Of a DNA stretch of 64,000 nucleotides, positions 1-8,083 are shown one piece after another. The stretch is from an uncultured beta proteobacterium (GTDB taxonomy: Bacteria; Pseudomonadota; Gammaproteobacteria; Burkholderiales; Burkholderiaceae_C). The DNA is taken from contig CAILZB010000051.1 of assembly GCA_903838565.1 (NCBI GenBank), positions 1 to 64,000 on the forward strand, given 5' to 3'. The first letter of the stretch is position 1; the number at the start of each line of letters is the position of its first letter. The translations under genes were made by a program, and so were the position numbers. The notes beneath the pieces were generated by a model. It did not search any database. It had not been told where the DNA came from and saw only the letters and a list, made by a program, of their open reading frames with translations.

Positions 1-361
1 AAGCAAAACGAAAAACAAAACCGCCACCAAGAATTGATCGATCAAATAAAAATGTAGACAGAACTAGGAACCTGAAATACTGGCCGCTTCAGAGGGAAAA
101 CTCGCTCTTTTTGCGGAAGAACTTCAGTTTAGCCAGACCCCGGCTGCGCCGAGCATCGCAGTGTGCCCGCGCAGCGGGCCGACGAATCCGGCTCGCCTTT
201 CTTTTGGGTACGTTTTCTTTGGCGAAGCAAAGAAAACGTACCTCGCCCGCCGGGGCGAGACCCGGCATGCCCTGCGGGCCACGCGCATTGCGAGGTACCA
301 CCATTGGCCTCCGGGACAAAACCCCGGCCAAAGAGCGCGCAAGTCGGCGCAAGACCCGACC
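1..361. other. Intergenic region without a convincing gene
   Basis: I see no supported gene here. Several short open frames cross the region on both strands, but they run through a strong hairpin repeat (207-242) and the GC-rich segment behind it, and none has a recognisable product or ribosome binding site. The first 80 bases are A-rich and may be the edge of another intergenic region. Confidence 0.5.
207..242. repeat. Perfect 15-bp inverted repeat (dispersed Burkholderiales-type hairpin)
   Basis: The arms GGTACGTTTTCTTTG and CAAAGAAAACGTACC are perfect reverse complements around a 6-nt loop, GCGAAG. A GC-rich segment (CGCCCGCCGGGGCGAG) follows directly. From memory, near-identical hairpins followed by this GC block are scattered between genes in Comamonadaceae and are often mis-annotated as short proteins. 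It lies downstream of the minus-strand hydrolase gene, so it could stabilise or end that transcript. There is no clean T tract for a classical terminator. Confidence 0.7.
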
Positions 362-1147
362 TCAGCCGCTCGGCGCCAGGACCCAGGTGGATATCAGATC
401 CACCACCTCGTTTTCCATGCCGATATAGCCGTGGTAATGCATGGCACCGCACGGGTCTCCCGTGGGGTTGCCGCCGCCATTGACCAGAACGGTCTTCTTG
501 ATGGGCGCGTTTTTCAGCTTGTCCGCAATGTTTTTGGCTTCCCACGGTGTGCAGGACTTGCAGGCGTCGCGTTCGTGGTGCAGCACCAGCACCGGAACCC
601 TGATTCTCTCCAGATCCTGGCTTGGCACCGCGCCAGCAATGCGGTATGAGGTGATGGATGAGGTCAGCACGATGCCGGCCACCTGGCGACCACCGTCGCG
701 GATGGCCGCAGCCGTGGCCGAGATCGTCCCCATGCTGGTGCCAACCAGCCAGATTGGCGCGCCGCTGTGCGCCTTGACGGCGCGAAAGATGGCCTGGTTG
801 TCCAGGTCATGGTCGTCTCCCGTTCGCATGTTGCCGTCGAGTTCGCGCACGTCGCTGGCGCGTCCCACCAGCACCACGTTCAGCGGATGGGCGGCGAAGC
901 GCCTGGCCGATCGGATCAGAAAGTTCGGGCTGCCCGGCCAGTCGTCCTCGCCCAGCTTGCCGTAGCCACCGGGGCCGCCGGAATACAGCACGACGGTGGC
1001 CAGGGCGTCCTTGTTCCAGACGGTGAAGATCGGCACCGAAACGCCGCGCGTGGACACCCGTTCGACCGCGCCGGAAGCAGCTTCAGCGGCATGCGGCGCT
1101 CCGCAGTGCAGCAGCGACAGGGCCAGCAGCAGCGAGGCGATTCTCAT
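362..1147 (-). CDS. Secreted alpha/beta-hydrolase family protein
   Basis: 261 aa. The N-terminus (MRIASLLLALSLLHCGAPHA) is a signal peptide; the Cys at position 15 could make it a lipoprotein, but the lipobox is poor. The hydrolase nucleophile elbow GTSMG lies near residue 136, a late HHERDA motif could supply the acidic residue, and a His near the C-terminus (MHYHGY) could complete the triad. The substrate cannot be read from the sequence; an esterase or peptidase-like role in the periplasm is the general expectation. It is the last gene of a minus-strand run with the GDT1-like exporter 12 bp upstream, so the two may be co-transcribed. Confidence 0.75.
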   Translation of the reverse strand: MRIASLLLALSLLHCGAPHAAEAASGAVERVSTRGVSVPIFTVWNKDALATVVLYSGGPGGYGKLGEDDWPGSPNFLIRSARRFAAHPLNVVLVGRASDVRELDGNMRTGDDHDLDNQAIFRAVKAHSGAPIWLVGTSMGTISATAAAIRDGGRQVAGIVLTSSITSYRIAGAVPSQDLERIRVPVLVLHHERDACKSCTPWEAKNIADKLKNAPIKKTVLVNGGGNPTGDPCGAMHYHGYIGMENEVVDLISTWVLAPSG

Positions 1148-1159
1148 GGCGCTGGTCCG

Positions 1160-1735
1160 TTATTGAAACAGCTTTTCTGTCGGGAACAGGGTCAGCAATC
1201 CCATCACCGCAAAGATGCCGGCGGCGATGCTGTGAACCAGCTTCATCGGGATCCTGTCGGCGAACTTGTTGCCGACGAACACCGCGGGAACGTCGGCCAG
1301 CAGCATGCCCAGCGTGGTGCCGGCGACGACCAGCAGCGGCGCACCATAGTGCGCTGCCAGCGCCACGGTGGCGATCTGGGTCTTGTCGCCCATCTCGGCC
1401 AGGAAGAAGCTCACCAGGGTCGCGCCGAAGACGCCCAGGTGCTGTGCAATCTGCGTTTCTTCGTCCTCGATCTTGTCCGGAATCAGCGTCCAGGCCGCCA
1501 TCGCGATGAAGGACAGCCCCAGCGCCCAGCGCATCGTTTGGGGGCTGACCACCGACGTGATCCAGGCGCCCAGGGCACCGGCGAGTCCGTGGTTCACCAG
1601 CGTGGCGCACAGGATGCCGGCAATGATGGGCAAGGGCTTCTTGAAGCGCGCTGCCAGGATGAACGCCAGCAGTTGCGTCTTGTCGCCGATCTCTGCCAGC
1701 GCCACGACACCGGCCGAAATGAAGAGCGCCTCCAT
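1160..1735 (-). CDS. TMEM165/GDT1 (UPF0016) family cation exporter, probably manganese
   Basis: 191 aa with about six membrane segments in two homologous halves. Each half carries the family signature E-x-G-D-K-T: EIGDKTQ near residue 15 and EMGDKTQ near residue 115. Members export Mn2+ (bacterial MneA) or exchange Ca2+/Mn2+ for protons, and the duplicated acidic motifs form the transport site. The gene starts 3 bp after the stop of the DUF1345 gene, so co-transcription is likely. I looked for a yybP-ykoY manganese riboswitch in front of the pair and did not find one. The family is certain, the metal is inferred. Confidence 0.85.
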   Translation of the reverse strand: MEALFISAGVVALAEIGDKTQLLAFILAARFKKPLPIIAGILCATLVNHGLAGALGAWITSVVSPQTMRWALGLSFIAMAAWTLIPDKIEDEETQIAQHLGVFGATLVSFFLAEMGDKTQIATVALAAHYGAPLLVVAGTTLGMLLADVPAVFVGNKFADRIPMKLVHSIAAGIFAVMGLLTLFPTEKLFQ

Positions 1736-1738
1736 GAA

Positions 1739-2425
1739 TCAGAAGAGCCCGGAGGCGATGTTGATCGTCAGCGCAATCACGGCCGTGTTGAAGAAGAAGG
1801 CCAGTACGCAGTGGACCAGTCCGGTGCGGCGCATGCCACGGCTGGAGAAGCTGACGTCGGCGGTCTGGCCCGAGGTGCCGATGACGCAGGAGAAATAAAG
1901 GAAGTCGCCATAGTCGGGCGCGTGTCCGCCGGGGAACTCCAGCCCGCCGCTGGCGCCGCGCGCTTGTGCGCCGTAGTAGTCGTGCGCATAGTGCAGCGCA
2001 AACATCACCTGGGTAAAGGCCCACGACGACAGGATGGTGAGAGCTGCGAGCGCGATGTGGGCGTAGCGCAGCGCGCCGTGCATGTCCTTGACGATGGCGA
2101 GCTGGGCCACGATCGCGCCCAGGCACATGATGGCCGCGGTCACCACCAGCACCAGCACCGTGATGCGTCCGTCGTCGTGCTGGAGCGCGCGCTTGCGCAT
2201 GCCTTCGTGCGTCGACCAGAACATCATGCGTGCCGACAGCAGCAGATAAAGGCAGGCGCCCAGGTTCCAGCCAATGATCACGCGCGTGGTGGTTTGCTGT
2301 GCCAGCGCCGTGGGCAGCAGCGCCACCGCAAGCGCTCCGACCAGCGCGCAAATGAAGAGCCGGGGTCGCGCCATGACGATGCGCACCGCCTTCGGGCGCT
2401 TGTTTGGCAAAGGGTTGTTTTCCAT
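1739..2425 (-). CDS. DUF1345 family integral membrane protein
   Basis: 228 aa, five to six predicted membrane helices. The later half contains the family pattern [10 protein letters not shown] and an Asp-Tyr-Gly-Asp-Phe (DYGDF) segment followed by [16 protein letters not shown]1345 proteins are of unknown function. It is the first gene of a minus-strand set with the GDT1-like exporter and the secreted hydrolase. The ATG follows a short charged N-terminus ([11 protein letters not shown]) before the first helix. Pairing with a manganese-type exporter hints at ion homeostasis, which is inference only. Confidence 0.8.
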   Translation of the reverse strand: MENNPLPNKRPKAVRIVMARPRLFICALVGALAVALLPTALAQQTTTRVIIGWNLGACLYLLLSARMMFWSTHEGMRKRALQHDDGRITVLVLVVTAAIMCLGAIVAQLAIVKDMHGALRYAHIALAALTILSSWAFTQVMFALHYAHDYYGAQARGASGGLEFPGGHAPDYGDFLYFSCVIGTSGQTADVSFSSRGMRRTGLVHCVLAFFFNTAVIALTINIASGLF

Positions 2426-2535
2426 GGGGGCATGCTACCTCAATCGCGCAGTCGGCCCCAGCGCCACGCTAAGGCTCGCTTAAGACCCGGCAGCGAAGAT
2501 GCTGGTACCGATCCACTTCAAGCAAGGGGTTTTTC

Positions 2536-2700
2536 ATGGACAAATATTTAAGCTCTTTCATTCGCCAGTACCTCCGTGTCGTCCTGGCAGCGCTGACGCC
2601 CGTGGTGGTGGTCACGTTCCTGTCGATCCCGTTCACGCTCGAAGGGCACCCGGGGGATGAGCGATCCGTCCACGCGCCGGTCGAGCAGCACATGACCTGA
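2536..2700 (+). CDS. Small membrane-associated hypothetical protein (54 aa)
   Basis: A 54-codon ORF starting MDKYLSSFIRQYLRVVL, with one hydrophobic helix (about residues 13-33) and a charged, His-containing tail. AAGGGG lies 8-10 bases before the ATG, a good ribosome binding site. It is divergent from the DUF1345 gene and 58 bp upstream of the CDF transporter, so it may sit in the leader of that transcript. No function is recognised. Confidence 0.5.
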   Translation: MDKYLSSFIRQYLRVVLAALTPVVVVTFLSIPFTLEGHPGDERSVHAPVEQHMT

Positions 2701-2758
2701 TGCAGGTCACGGTGCAGGAATTGACTGACAATCCCAGGAAAACTGCAGGCCCATCACC

Positions 2759-3712
2759 ATGAATTTTTCAGAACTGTCCAGCGAAGCCGAAGACACCGAA
2801 CACAGCGCGGCCGAGCGCGCCGCTGCGGCATCGCGCAGCACCTGGGTCAGCGTGGGCGTGAACCTGGTCTTGACCGCGACCCAGATTGCCGTGGGCGTGG
2901 TGGCCAAATCCCAGGGCCTGGTGGCCGACGGCATCCACTCGCTGTCGGATCTGATCGCCGACTTCGTGGTGCTGTTTGCCGGGCACCACAGCCAGAAGGA
3001 CGCCGACGAGGACCACCCCTACGGGCACCAGCGCTTCGAGACCGCCGCCTCGCTGGTGCTGGGCACGCTGCTGCTGGTGGTGGGCGTGGGCATGCTGTGG
3101 TCGGCCTTTCGCAAGCTGGAGGCGCCCGAGACCGTTCCCACGGTGCACATCGTGGCCTTGTGGGTGGCAGCGGGCGCGCTGATTGCCAAGGAGTCGCTGT
3201 TTCGCTACATGCTCTCGGTCGCCAAACGCGTCAAGTCCAGCATGCTTGTGGCCAATGCCTGGCACGCACGCTCGGACGCGGCGTCGTCGCTGGTCGTGGG
3301 CATCGGCATCGTTGGCAACCTGGCGGGCTACCCGATACTGGATCCGATCGCCGCGCTGATCGTCGGCTTCATGGTCACCCGGATGGGCTGGGGCTTCAGC
3401 TGGGACGCGCTGCACGATCTGATGGACCGGGCCGTGGACGAGCAGGAGGTGGCAGCGATTCGCGAGACCCTGGTGCAGACGCCGGGCGTGAGCGGCGTGC
3501 ACGACGTGCGAACGCGCAAGATGGGCGACATGATCGTGGTCGACGCGCATATCGAGGTCGACGCCAGCATCAGCGTCGAGGCCGGCCACGACATCGCGGT
3601 GGCGGCGCGCCAGCGCGTGCTGCAGCGCCACCGCGTGCTCAACCTGATGACGCACGTCGATCCCTGGCACCGGCCCGACCTGGACCACGCGCGCGCACCG
3701 ACGAAGGTTTAG
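2759..3712 (+). CDS. Cation diffusion facilitator (CDF) family metal exporter
   Basis: 317 aa. After a Ser/Ala-rich N-terminus come about six membrane segments and a cytoplasmic C-terminal domain (about residues 215-300). Metal-site motifs are visible: HSLSD in TM2 and HARSD in TM5, both H-x-x-x-D, and the family loop DEDHPYGHQRFE between TM2 and TM3. HxxxD in both helices fits the zinc- or iron-type CDF branches; the exact ion cannot be fixed. The protein exports divalent metal in exchange for protons at the inner membrane. It converges with the secretin-like gene, ending 2 bp from that stop. Confidence 0.9.
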   Translation: MNFSELSSEAEDTEHSAAERAAAASRSTWVSVGVNLVLTATQIAVGVVAKSQGLVADGIHSLSDLIADFVVLFAGHHSQKDADEDHPYGHQRFETAASLVLGTLLLVVGVGMLWSAFRKLEAPETVPTVHIVALWVAAGALIAKESLFRYMLSVAKRVKSSMLVANAWHARSDAASSLVVGIGIVGNLAGYPILDPIAALIVGFMVTRMGWGFSWDALHDLMDRAVDEQEVAAIRETLVQTPGVSGVHDVRTRKMGDMIVVDAHIEVDASISVEAGHDIAVAARQRVLQRHRVLNLMTHVDPWHRPDLDHARAPTKV

Positions 3713-3713
3713 C

Positions 3714-4340
3714 CTACGGTGCCTGTACCCTGAGCTGCAGCAGGCGTCGCGTGTTGCTGTTGCCCTGGCTGCTGTAGACCCCGGCTGGCGCGTTGGTTCC
3801 GGTGGCGGCGATCGTGACCCACTGACCCAGCACCGCACTCACGGTCGTGGCCACATGGCTGCGCGACTGTGCCGGAAGATCGGCTCCACCGCGTGCCTCC
3901 ACGCTGGCGCTCTGCACCTCCACTTCGATCGTCACCGGTTGTTTGCCACCGGGCCAGCGCGCTCGCAGCACGATGCTCTGCCCCGAGTCCATCCAGGTGA
4001 CGGCGTTCTTCACGCTGCCGCCGCGGCTGCTGCTCGAAGCCCCGGCCGTGGGCGCCGAAGCGCTGACCGAGTCGCTTTGGACCGACACCGATTCCACCCA
4101 TTGCATCGGGATCGATTGACCCAGGCGCAGGCTGGCTTTTTCGCCATTGCGCACCTGAACCTGCTGCTGTGTCAGCGCCGGGCGCTGCGGCTGCGTGCCC
4201 ACGCTGTAGCCCCCGCCCTGAGTGTCTTCCACCTGGCGCAGCTCCACCAGCAGATCGCGCTGCGGCGCCTGCGCCGCAGCGCTCAGCGCGATACAACCCA
4301 GGCACAGCGCCAGCGATTTGAGGGCATTCATGGCCACCAT
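3714..4340 (-). CDS. Secreted secretin-like hypothetical protein
   Basis: 208 aa with a signal peptide ending around SAAAQA. A second ATG three codons in (4331) is an equally good start. The mature part is Gln/Ser-rich and beta-prone: DLLVELRQVED, a QQVQVRNGEKASLRLGQ segment, WPGGKQPVTIEVEVQSA, and TTVSAVLGQWVTIAATG near the end. This resembles the periplasmic beta domain of type II/III secretins and is found as a free-standing gene in many Burkholderiales. There is no secretin channel domain, so it is not a complete GspD. Role unknown. Confidence 0.65.
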   Translation of the reverse strand: MVAMNALKSLALCLGCIALSAAAQAPQRDLLVELRQVEDTQGGGYSVGTQPQRPALTQQQVQVRNGEKASLRLGQSIPMQWVESVSVQSDSVSASAPTAGASSSSRGGSVKNAVTWMDSGQSIVLRARWPGGKQPVTIEVEVQSASVEARGGADLPAQSRSHVATTVSAVLGQWVTIAATGTNAPAGVYSSQGNSNTRRLLQLRVQAP

Positions 4341-4348
4341 TGTCGCCG

Positions 4349-5065
4349 CTAGCCGCCCAGGTAGGCGGCCTTGACGGCGGGGTCGTCCTTGAGTTTGTCG
4401 GCCGGGCCGTGCACCGAGATGCGGCCGTTCTCCAGCACGTAGCCGTAGTCGGCCACCTTGAGCGCGGCCGCGGCGAATTGTTCCACCAGCAGCATCGTCA
4501 CGCCCTGGGCCTTGAGGCGAGAGATGATGTTGAAGACCTCCTCCACCAGAATCGGCGCCAGGCCCATCGATGGCTCGTCCAGCAGGAACAGGTCAGGGTT
4601 GAGCATGACGGCGCGCGCCATGGCCAGCATCTGCTGCTCGCCGCCAGAGAGCGTGCCGGCCAGTTGCGTGCGGCGTTCCTTGAGCCGCGGAAACAGATCC
4701 ATGGCGCGCTCAAGGTCGCCTGCGACATCGCCCTTGGGGCGGCTGCCGGTGAGGCGCGGAAAAGCGCCCAGCAGCAGGTTGTCGGTCACGCTCATGGTGG
4801 AGAAGACGCGCCGGCCTTCGGGCGAATGCGCCAGCCCCAGCTTGGCGATGGTGTACGACTCCATGCCGTCCACCCGCTTGCCATTCAGGCTGATCTCTCC
4901 GGCCGTGGGTTTGATCATGCCCGAGACGGCGCGCATGGTGGTGGTCTTGCCTGCGCCGTTGGAGCCGATGAGGGTCACGACCTGGCCCTTGGGGATGTGA
5001 ATGGAAATGCCGTGCAGCACCTGCACTTTGCCGTAGCCGGCTTCAAGGTTCTTGATGATCAACAT
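4349..5065 (-). CDS. livF: Branched-chain amino acid ABC transporter ATP-binding protein LivF
   Basis: 238 aa, the usual LivF length. Walker A GSNGAGKTT (near residue 36), ABC signature LSGGEQQ, Walker B LFLLDEPSMGL and the switch His in LLVEQF-type context (LLVEQFAAAAL) are all present. It is one of the two cytoplasmic ATPase subunits of a hydrophobic amino acid importer. It is the distal gene of the minus-strand liv operon, separated from the fused livM-livG gene by 76 bp holding a perfect 12-bp inverted repeat. Substrate assignment rests on family and operon; urea or amide transporters of the same family are the alternative. Confidence 0.92.
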   Translation of the reverse strand: MLIIKNLEAGYGKVQVLHGISIHIPKGQVVTLIGSNGAGKTTTMRAVSGMIKPTAGEISLNGKRVDGMESYTIAKLGLAHSPEGRRVFSTMSVTDNLLLGAFPRLTGSRPKGDVAGDLERAMDLFPRLKERRTQLAGTLSGGEQQMLAMARAVMLNPDLFLLDEPSMGLAPILVEEVFNIISRLKAQGVTMLLVEQFAAAALKVADYGYVLENGRISVHGPADKLKDDPAVKAAYLGG

Positions 5066-5091
5066 GTTGTGTTCCTGTTAACGTGAACGAA

Positions 5092-5139
5092 CTAACTTTC
5101 ATGACTCGGAGCGCTCAGCGGGCGAGGCATGAAAGTTAG
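5092..5139. repeat. 12-bp perfect inverted repeat between livM-livG and livF
   Basis: CTAACTTTCATG (5092-5103) and CATGAAAGTTAG (5128-5139) are perfect reverse complements around a 24-nt loop that contains the palindrome GAGCGCTC. It fills nearly all of the 76-bp intercistronic gap. A stem of this size could act as an mRNA-stabilising or processing hairpin. It may also be a copy of a dispersed repeat, since no other copy is seen in this window. Confidence 0.7.
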
Positions 5140-5141
5140 CC

Positions 5142-7082
5142 TCAGGCGGCCGTGCCACCGAGGTAGGCTTCGATCACTTTTTCGTCGGCCTGCACATCGG
5201 CCGGCTTGCCCTCGGCGATCTTCTGCCCGAAGTCCAGCACCGAGACTGTGTCGCACAGTCCCATCACCACGTCCATGTGGTGCTCGATCAGGATCACCGT
5301 GATGCCGTGGTCGCGGATCTTCTTGATGATGGCGATCAGCTCCAGGATGTCGGGCGCCGTCAGGCCCGCGGCGGGCTCGTCCAGCAGCAGCAGTTGCGGG
5401 TCCAGCGCCAGGGCGCGTGCGATCTCCAGCAGGCGCTGCTTGCCGTAGGGCAGGTTGCGCGCTTCCTCGGTCGCCAGGTCGGCCAGTCCGACAAAACGCA
5501 GCAAGCCTAAAGCCCGCTCGGTCGCCGAGCGGTCTTCGCGCAGGTAGCGCGGGCTGTGCAGCGCCACGTCCAGGATGTTGCTGGCAAAGCTGTGGTGCAG
5601 ACCCACCTGGATGTTTTGCAGCGTCGTCATTTCGCCAAACAGCTGCACGTTCTGGAAGGTGCGCGCAATGCCCGACAGCGCAATGTCGGACGAGGTGCGA
5701 CCCACGACGCTGCGCCCGGCAAACTCAATGCTGCCGGCGGTGGGCACGTAGATGCCGGTGAGCACGTTCATCATCGTGCTCTTGCCCGAGCCGTTGGGGC
5801 CGATCAGCCCGTGGATGCTGCCGCGCCGGATGCGCAGATCCACGTTGTTCAGCGCCTTGAGGCCGCCAAACTGCATCAGCACGTTGCGCGCCACCAGCAG
5901 GTCGTCGCCCTGTGCCGCTGAACCCGAGGGCTTGGCCACCATGACGGCATCCGGTGCCGCTTCCATGCGGGTCAAGGCACCCTCTTCGACGGACACGGCG
6001 CGGCGCCGGAAGAACAGACCGCGCACGAAACCGACGATGCCGTCCTGCAGGTAATACACGACAAACAAAATCATCAGGCCGAAGATGCTCAGGCGCCAGT
6101 CGGTGATCGATTCCAGCCAGAAGGCAAAGCCTGCGAGCGCGATCGTGCCCAGCACCGGGGCGATCATGGCCCGGGAGGTGGTGCGCTTCTTGAGGACCGC
6201 CACCGCACCTCCGATCAGCATCAGCACGGCGATGCTGGAGGCGACGATGCGGAACATCGCCAGGTCGTCCAGCAGCAGCGGCAGCATCACGATGATGCTC
6301 GCGCCCAACAGCGAACCCAGGCGCGTCTTGCGCCCGCCCATGATGACGGCCAAAAGGAACAGCACCGTGAGCTCGAAGTTGTAGGTATTGGGCGAAATGT
6401 ATTGCTCGGAGTACGAGTAGAGGCAGCCCGCCAGGCCGGCAAAACCGGCGCTGATGACGAAGGCATAGACCTTGTATCGATAGACCGAAACGCCCATGCA
6501 GTCGGAGGCCACCGGGCTGCCGCGCAGCGCTTCAAAGGCACGGCCCAGTTGCGAGCGCAGGACGCGGTGCACGACCACGAGCGAGAGCGTCATCAGCGCC
6601 AGCACCAGCCAGTAAAAACCCTTCTCGTCGAGCTGGGAGCCGAACAGCGAGGGCTTGGGAATCTTGATGCCCAGCGGTCCTTCGGTCAGGAACGTCATCT
6701 CGTTGATCAGGATCTGGATGATGGTGCCGAAGGCCAGCGTCACCATCGCCAGGTAGGGGCCGGTCACGCGCAGCGCGGGCAGCGCCAGCAGGGCGCCAAA
6801 CAGCGCCGTCACGCCGATGCTGGACGGGACGATGAGCCACAGCGGCGCGCCCAGCTTCATGAAGAGCACGCCGGCGGTGTAGGAGCCCACGCCGAACAGT
6901 CCGGCGTGTCCCAGCGACACCTGTCCGGTGTAGCCCACGACGATGTCCAGGCCGAACAGCAGGATCGCGTAGATCATGATCGTCTCGATCATGTGCACGT
7001 AATACGAGTTGCTGGTGAAGAAGGGAACGGTGGCCAGCAGGGCCAGGCCGATGACGGCAGCAATCAGGGACTTGCGGTTCAT
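5142..7082 (-). CDS. Branched-chain amino acid ABC transporter, fused permease/ATPase (LivM-LivG)
   Basis: 646 aa. Residues 1 to about 370 are a LivM-type permease with about ten membrane helices and the GYTGQVSLGHAGLFGVGSY motif near residue 50. After a linker, an ATPase domain of LivG type runs from about 400 to 646 with Walker A GPNGSGKST near 427, signature NLPYGKQRLLEIARAL and Walker B LLLLDEPAAGL. E. coli has these as two proteins; the fusion locks one permease to one ATPase in a fixed ratio. Extra membrane helices around residues 300-370 lie between the core permease and the ATPase. It starts 2 bp after the livH stop. Confidence 0.93.
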   Translation of the reverse strand: MNRKSLIAAVIGLALLATVPFFTSNSYYVHMIETIMIYAILLFGLDIVVGYTGQVSLGHAGLFGVGSYTAGVLFMKLGAPLWLIVPSSIGVTALFGALLALPALRVTGPYLAMVTLAFGTIIQILINEMTFLTEGPLGIKIPKPSLFGSQLDEKGFYWLVLALMTLSLVVVHRVLRSQLGRAFEALRGSPVASDCMGVSVYRYKVYAFVISAGFAGLAGCLYSYSEQYISPNTYNFELTVLFLLAVIMGGRKTRLGSLLGASIIVMLPLLLDDLAMFRIVASSIAVLMLIGGAVAVLKKRTTSRAMIAPVLGTIALAGFAFWLESITDWRLSIFGLMILFVVYYLQDGIVGFVRGLFFRRRAVSVEEGALTRMEAAPDAVMVAKPSGSAAQGDDLLVARNVLMQFGGLKALNNVDLRIRRGSIHGLIGPNGSGKSTMMNVLTGIYVPTAGSIEFAGRSVVGRTSSDIALSGIARTFQNVQLFGEMTTLQNIQVGLHHSFASNILDVALHSPRYLREDRSATERALGLLRFVGLADLATEEARNLPYGKQRLLEIARALALDPQLLLLDEPAAGLTAPDILELIAIIKKIRDHGITVILIEHHMDVVMGLCDTVSVLDFGQKIAEGKPADVQADEKVIEAYLGGTAA

Positions 7083-7084
7083 GG

Positions 7085-7960
7085 TCAGACTTTCTTGATG
7101 GCCGTCTTGCCAAACAGGCCCGCAGGCTTGTAGGCCAGCACCAGCAGCAGCAGCACCAGGCCGGGAACGTCCTTGTAGCCCGTGGAAATGTAGAAGCCGG
7201 TGGTGGTCTCGGCGATGCCCAGGATGATGCCGCCCACGATGATGCCCATGCCGCTGGTCAGGCCGCCGATGATGGCGACGGCGAAAGCCTTCAGGCCCAG
7301 CACCGAGCCCATGGTGGCGCCGGTGAGCGTGAGCGGCGCAATCAGCACGCCGGCAAAGGCGGCGGTGGCCGAAGACAGGGCGTAGGAGAAGGTGATCACG
7401 AGACCGGTGTTGATGCCCATCAGCTTGGCCGCGTCGCGGTCATTGAAGGTGGCGACCACGGCCTTGCCGTAGATCGACTTGCGGTTGAAGAACTCCACCG
7501 CCAGCATCATCAGCACGGCACCGGCCACGACCAGAAGCTCCATCGGCAGCACGTTGGCGCCGAGAAACTTGAGCGGAGATTCGGGCAGCGGGGAGGGGAA
7601 CTTCAGGTCGTCGCGGCCCCACAGGTTTTCGGCCACGTTCTTGAAGATGATGCCCAGCGCGATGGTGGACATGATCCAGCCAAACTCGCTCTTGATCTTG
7701 ATCGCCGGGCGCACGCCGATGCGCTCGACCAGCCCGCCCTGGAACAGGCCGAACACGATCACCAGGGGAATCATCAGCCAGTAGTTCACACCCAGGTTCA
7801 CCAGCGTGAGGCCCACCATCGCGCCGAGCATGAGCGCGTCGCCCTGGCCGAAGTTCAGTGTGTCCGAAGTCTGAAAGGTGAGCTGGTAGCCAAAGGCGAT
7901 GACCGCATAGATCATCCCCAGGGCGATGCCGCTGTAGACGAGTTGGAGCAGGATTTCCAT
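7085..7960 (-). CDS. livH: Branched-chain amino acid ABC transporter permease LivH
   Basis: 291 aa, about eight membrane helices. Family motifs include ALGMIYAVIAFGYQLTF near the N-terminus, TLNFGQGDALMLGA, and the late KAFAVAIIGGLTSGMGIIVGG loop that contacts the ATPase. It forms the membrane channel with the LivM half of the fused protein. The livK gene lies 123 bp upstream and a strong hairpin is in between, so livH may be transcribed by read-through from livK at a lower level. Confidence 0.92.
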   Translation of the reverse strand: MEILLQLVYSGIALGMIYAVIAFGYQLTFQTSDTLNFGQGDALMLGAMVGLTLVNLGVNYWLMIPLVIVFGLFQGGLVERIGVRPAIKIKSEFGWIMSTIALGIIFKNVAENLWGRDDLKFPSPLPESPLKFLGANVLPMELLVVAGAVLMMLAVEFFNRKSIYGKAVVATFNDRDAAKLMGINTGLVITFSYALSSATAAFAGVLIAPLTLTGATMGSVLGLKAFAVAIIGGLTSGMGIIVGGIILGIAETTTGFYISTGYKDVPGLVLLLLVLAYKPAGLFGKTAIKKV

Positions 7961-8021
7961 AGATGTGACTCAGCAAAGGTTGAAGAATACAGGCAACGTT
8001 CACGTTGACGCGACCCCAAAA

Positions 8022-8062
8022 CAGCGACACCGCGCCAGTCTTCCGACTGGGCGGTGCCGCTG
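8022..8062 (-). terminator. Hairpin with T tract between livK and livH (probable partial terminator)
   Basis: On the minus strand, CAGCGGCACCGCCCAGTC pairs, with a small bulge, with GACTGGCGCGGTGTCGCTG around a GGAA loop, and TTTT follows directly. Its place just downstream of the livK stop is typical of attenuators that keep binding-protein mRNA in excess over the permease and ATPase mRNA. Confidence 0.65.
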
Positions 8063-8083
8063 CGCCACCGTGGTCGACGGGGC

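Noticed and set aside
1736..2535. Manganese (yybP-ykoY) riboswitch before the DUF1345-GDT1 genes
   Set aside because: The characteristic conserved segments of that riboswitch are not present upstream of 2425.
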